A stretch of DNA of 13,396 nt from Sulfurimonas sp. (GTDB lineage Bacteria; Campylobacterota; Campylobacteria; Campylobacterales; Sulfurimonadaceae), in NCBI GenBank assembly GCA_027083475.1, contig JALWON010000347.1:1-13396 (forward strand). Reading direction: 5' to 3'. Below the pieces are notes generated by a model. That model was not told the origin of the DNA, made no database searches, and was given only the letters and a program-made list of their open reading frames with translations. Positions 12,888-13,396 of this stretch are shown in pieces. The translations under genes were made by a program, and so were the position numbers. How positions within the stretch are numbered: position 1 is the first letter of the stretch; every line of letters begins with the position of its first letter.

Positions 12888-13396
12888 TAGTTTCGTATCT
12901 TTGTCCAAAGTAGTCCTATATACTCATGCATAGCAACTTTTGATTTCAGTAAAGCACTGGGTACAGGAGACTGAAAAAGAGAGTTGTTATCACTCCTGTA
13001 AAAATGAGTTGGAGCAGGTATCGGGTGTAATCCCTGCTTATGAAAAAGGGTCAATGCTCGCTGCATATGGGTTGCTGATGTCACTAAAATAAAAGGCTCT
13101 TCATGCACAATACTTTTTGCAAAGTGTGCTTCATCCCTGGTATCTTCTGGAGCCCCATTGATAATCATATCCTCTTTTTTTACACCAAGGGCTAAAGCTA
13201 AATTTGCATTCATCTGTGCGGTTGGAATTTTCGTTTTTCCCTCATACCCTGTAAAAATAATTTTCACATGCGGTATCTTTTTATATAATAAAACCCCTTC
13301 TAAAACACGTTTTGTTCCGGCTCCGTCCAAATGTGAAGAGAGTGGCTGTTTGGGGTCTGTGTTGTGTCCACTTCCAAGGATATGGATATAGTGCAC
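12884..13396 (-). CDS. YdcF/ElyC-type DUF218 protein (5' end beyond window)
   Basis: At least 170 aa are visible and the frame is open to the right edge, so the N-terminus, where this family often has a membrane anchor, is missing. The core opens with HILGSGH, the counterpart of the V-x-L-G-x-G strand. It continues with IIFTGYEG, the D-T-R-D-E-A motif (usually N/DTxxNA) and FILVTSATHMQRALTLFHKQG followed by PIPAPTHFY, all typical of DUF218. ElyC in E. coli affects undecaprenyl-carrier-dependent envelope assembly; other members have no assigned function. The biochemical activity is unknown. Its TAG (12886-12884) lies inside the last codons of the convergent operon, and no terminator hairpin separates them. 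Confidence 0.85.
   Translation of the reverse strand: MHYIHILGSGHNTDPKQPLSSHLDGAGTKRVLEGVLLYKKIPHVKIIFTGYEGKTKIPTAQMNANLALALGVKKEDMIINGAPEDTRDEAHFAKSIVHEEPFILVTSATHMQRALTLFHKQGLHPIPAPTHFYRSDNNSLFQSPVPSALLKSKVAMHEYIGLLWTKIRNY

Overview
This 13.4 kb window looks like a chromosomal segment from a free-living member of the Campylobacterota (Sulfurimonas/Sulfurovum-like). The basis is low-GC DNA, a LpxB with the 'SALEHSAN' N-terminus seen in this phylum, and a compact run coaBC-uppS-prepilin peptidase-LptF/G permease-truA. As I recall, that order is close to the Campylobacter jejuni dfp-uppS-truA neighbourhood. The large periplasmic multihaem cytochrome points to an anaerobic or chemolithotrophic respirer rather than a host-restricted pathogen. 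Genus cannot be fixed from the sequence alone.

Layout. (1) Positions 1-250 hold a possible gene tail at the edge and an AT-rich leader with a promoter. (2) 251-2629 is an exported heptahaem c-type cytochrome, apparently monocistronic, with highly-expressed-type codon use and a hairpin after it. (3) 2763-4555 is a two-gene unit: a secreted or periplasmic MORN-repeat protein overlapping tgt (tRNA-guanine transglycosylase) by one base. (4) About 4557-4786 is a non-coding, almost wholly self-complementary element with 35-bp terminal inverted repeats. It sits exactly between the convergent tgt and pyrC' genes and contains the pyrC' stop codon. (5) 4779-5963 (-) is a dihydroorotase-family protein lacking the metal-binding residues, a pseudo-enzyme of the PyrC' type. 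(6) From 6013 rightwards lie lpxB, then coaBC, uppS, an A24 prepilin peptidase, an LptF/LptG permease, truA, a NifU/IscU-like protein and a possible ferritin-like protein. From coaBC on, gaps are 0-9 nt or 1-3 nt overlaps, so these seven look like one operon. (7) A YdcF/ElyC-type (DUF218) protein on the minus strand converges on that operon, overlaps it by 4 nt and runs off the right edge.

How the genes relate. Several serve the envelope: lpxB (lipid A), uppS (undecaprenyl carrier), the Lpt permease (LPS export), the prepilin peptidase (pilus/secretion) and the YdcF/ElyC-like protein. coaBC, truA, tgt and pyrC' are housekeeping metabolism and tRNA modification. The NifU-like plus ferritin-like pair may concern iron or Fe-S handling.

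I found no defence island, CRISPR array, tRNA, rRNA or complete transposon. The items most worth a second look are the nested inverted-repeat element, the NifU-like protein that keeps only two of three scaffold cysteines together with its immediate neighbour, and the cytochrome's large haem-free, cysteine-containing N-terminal domain.
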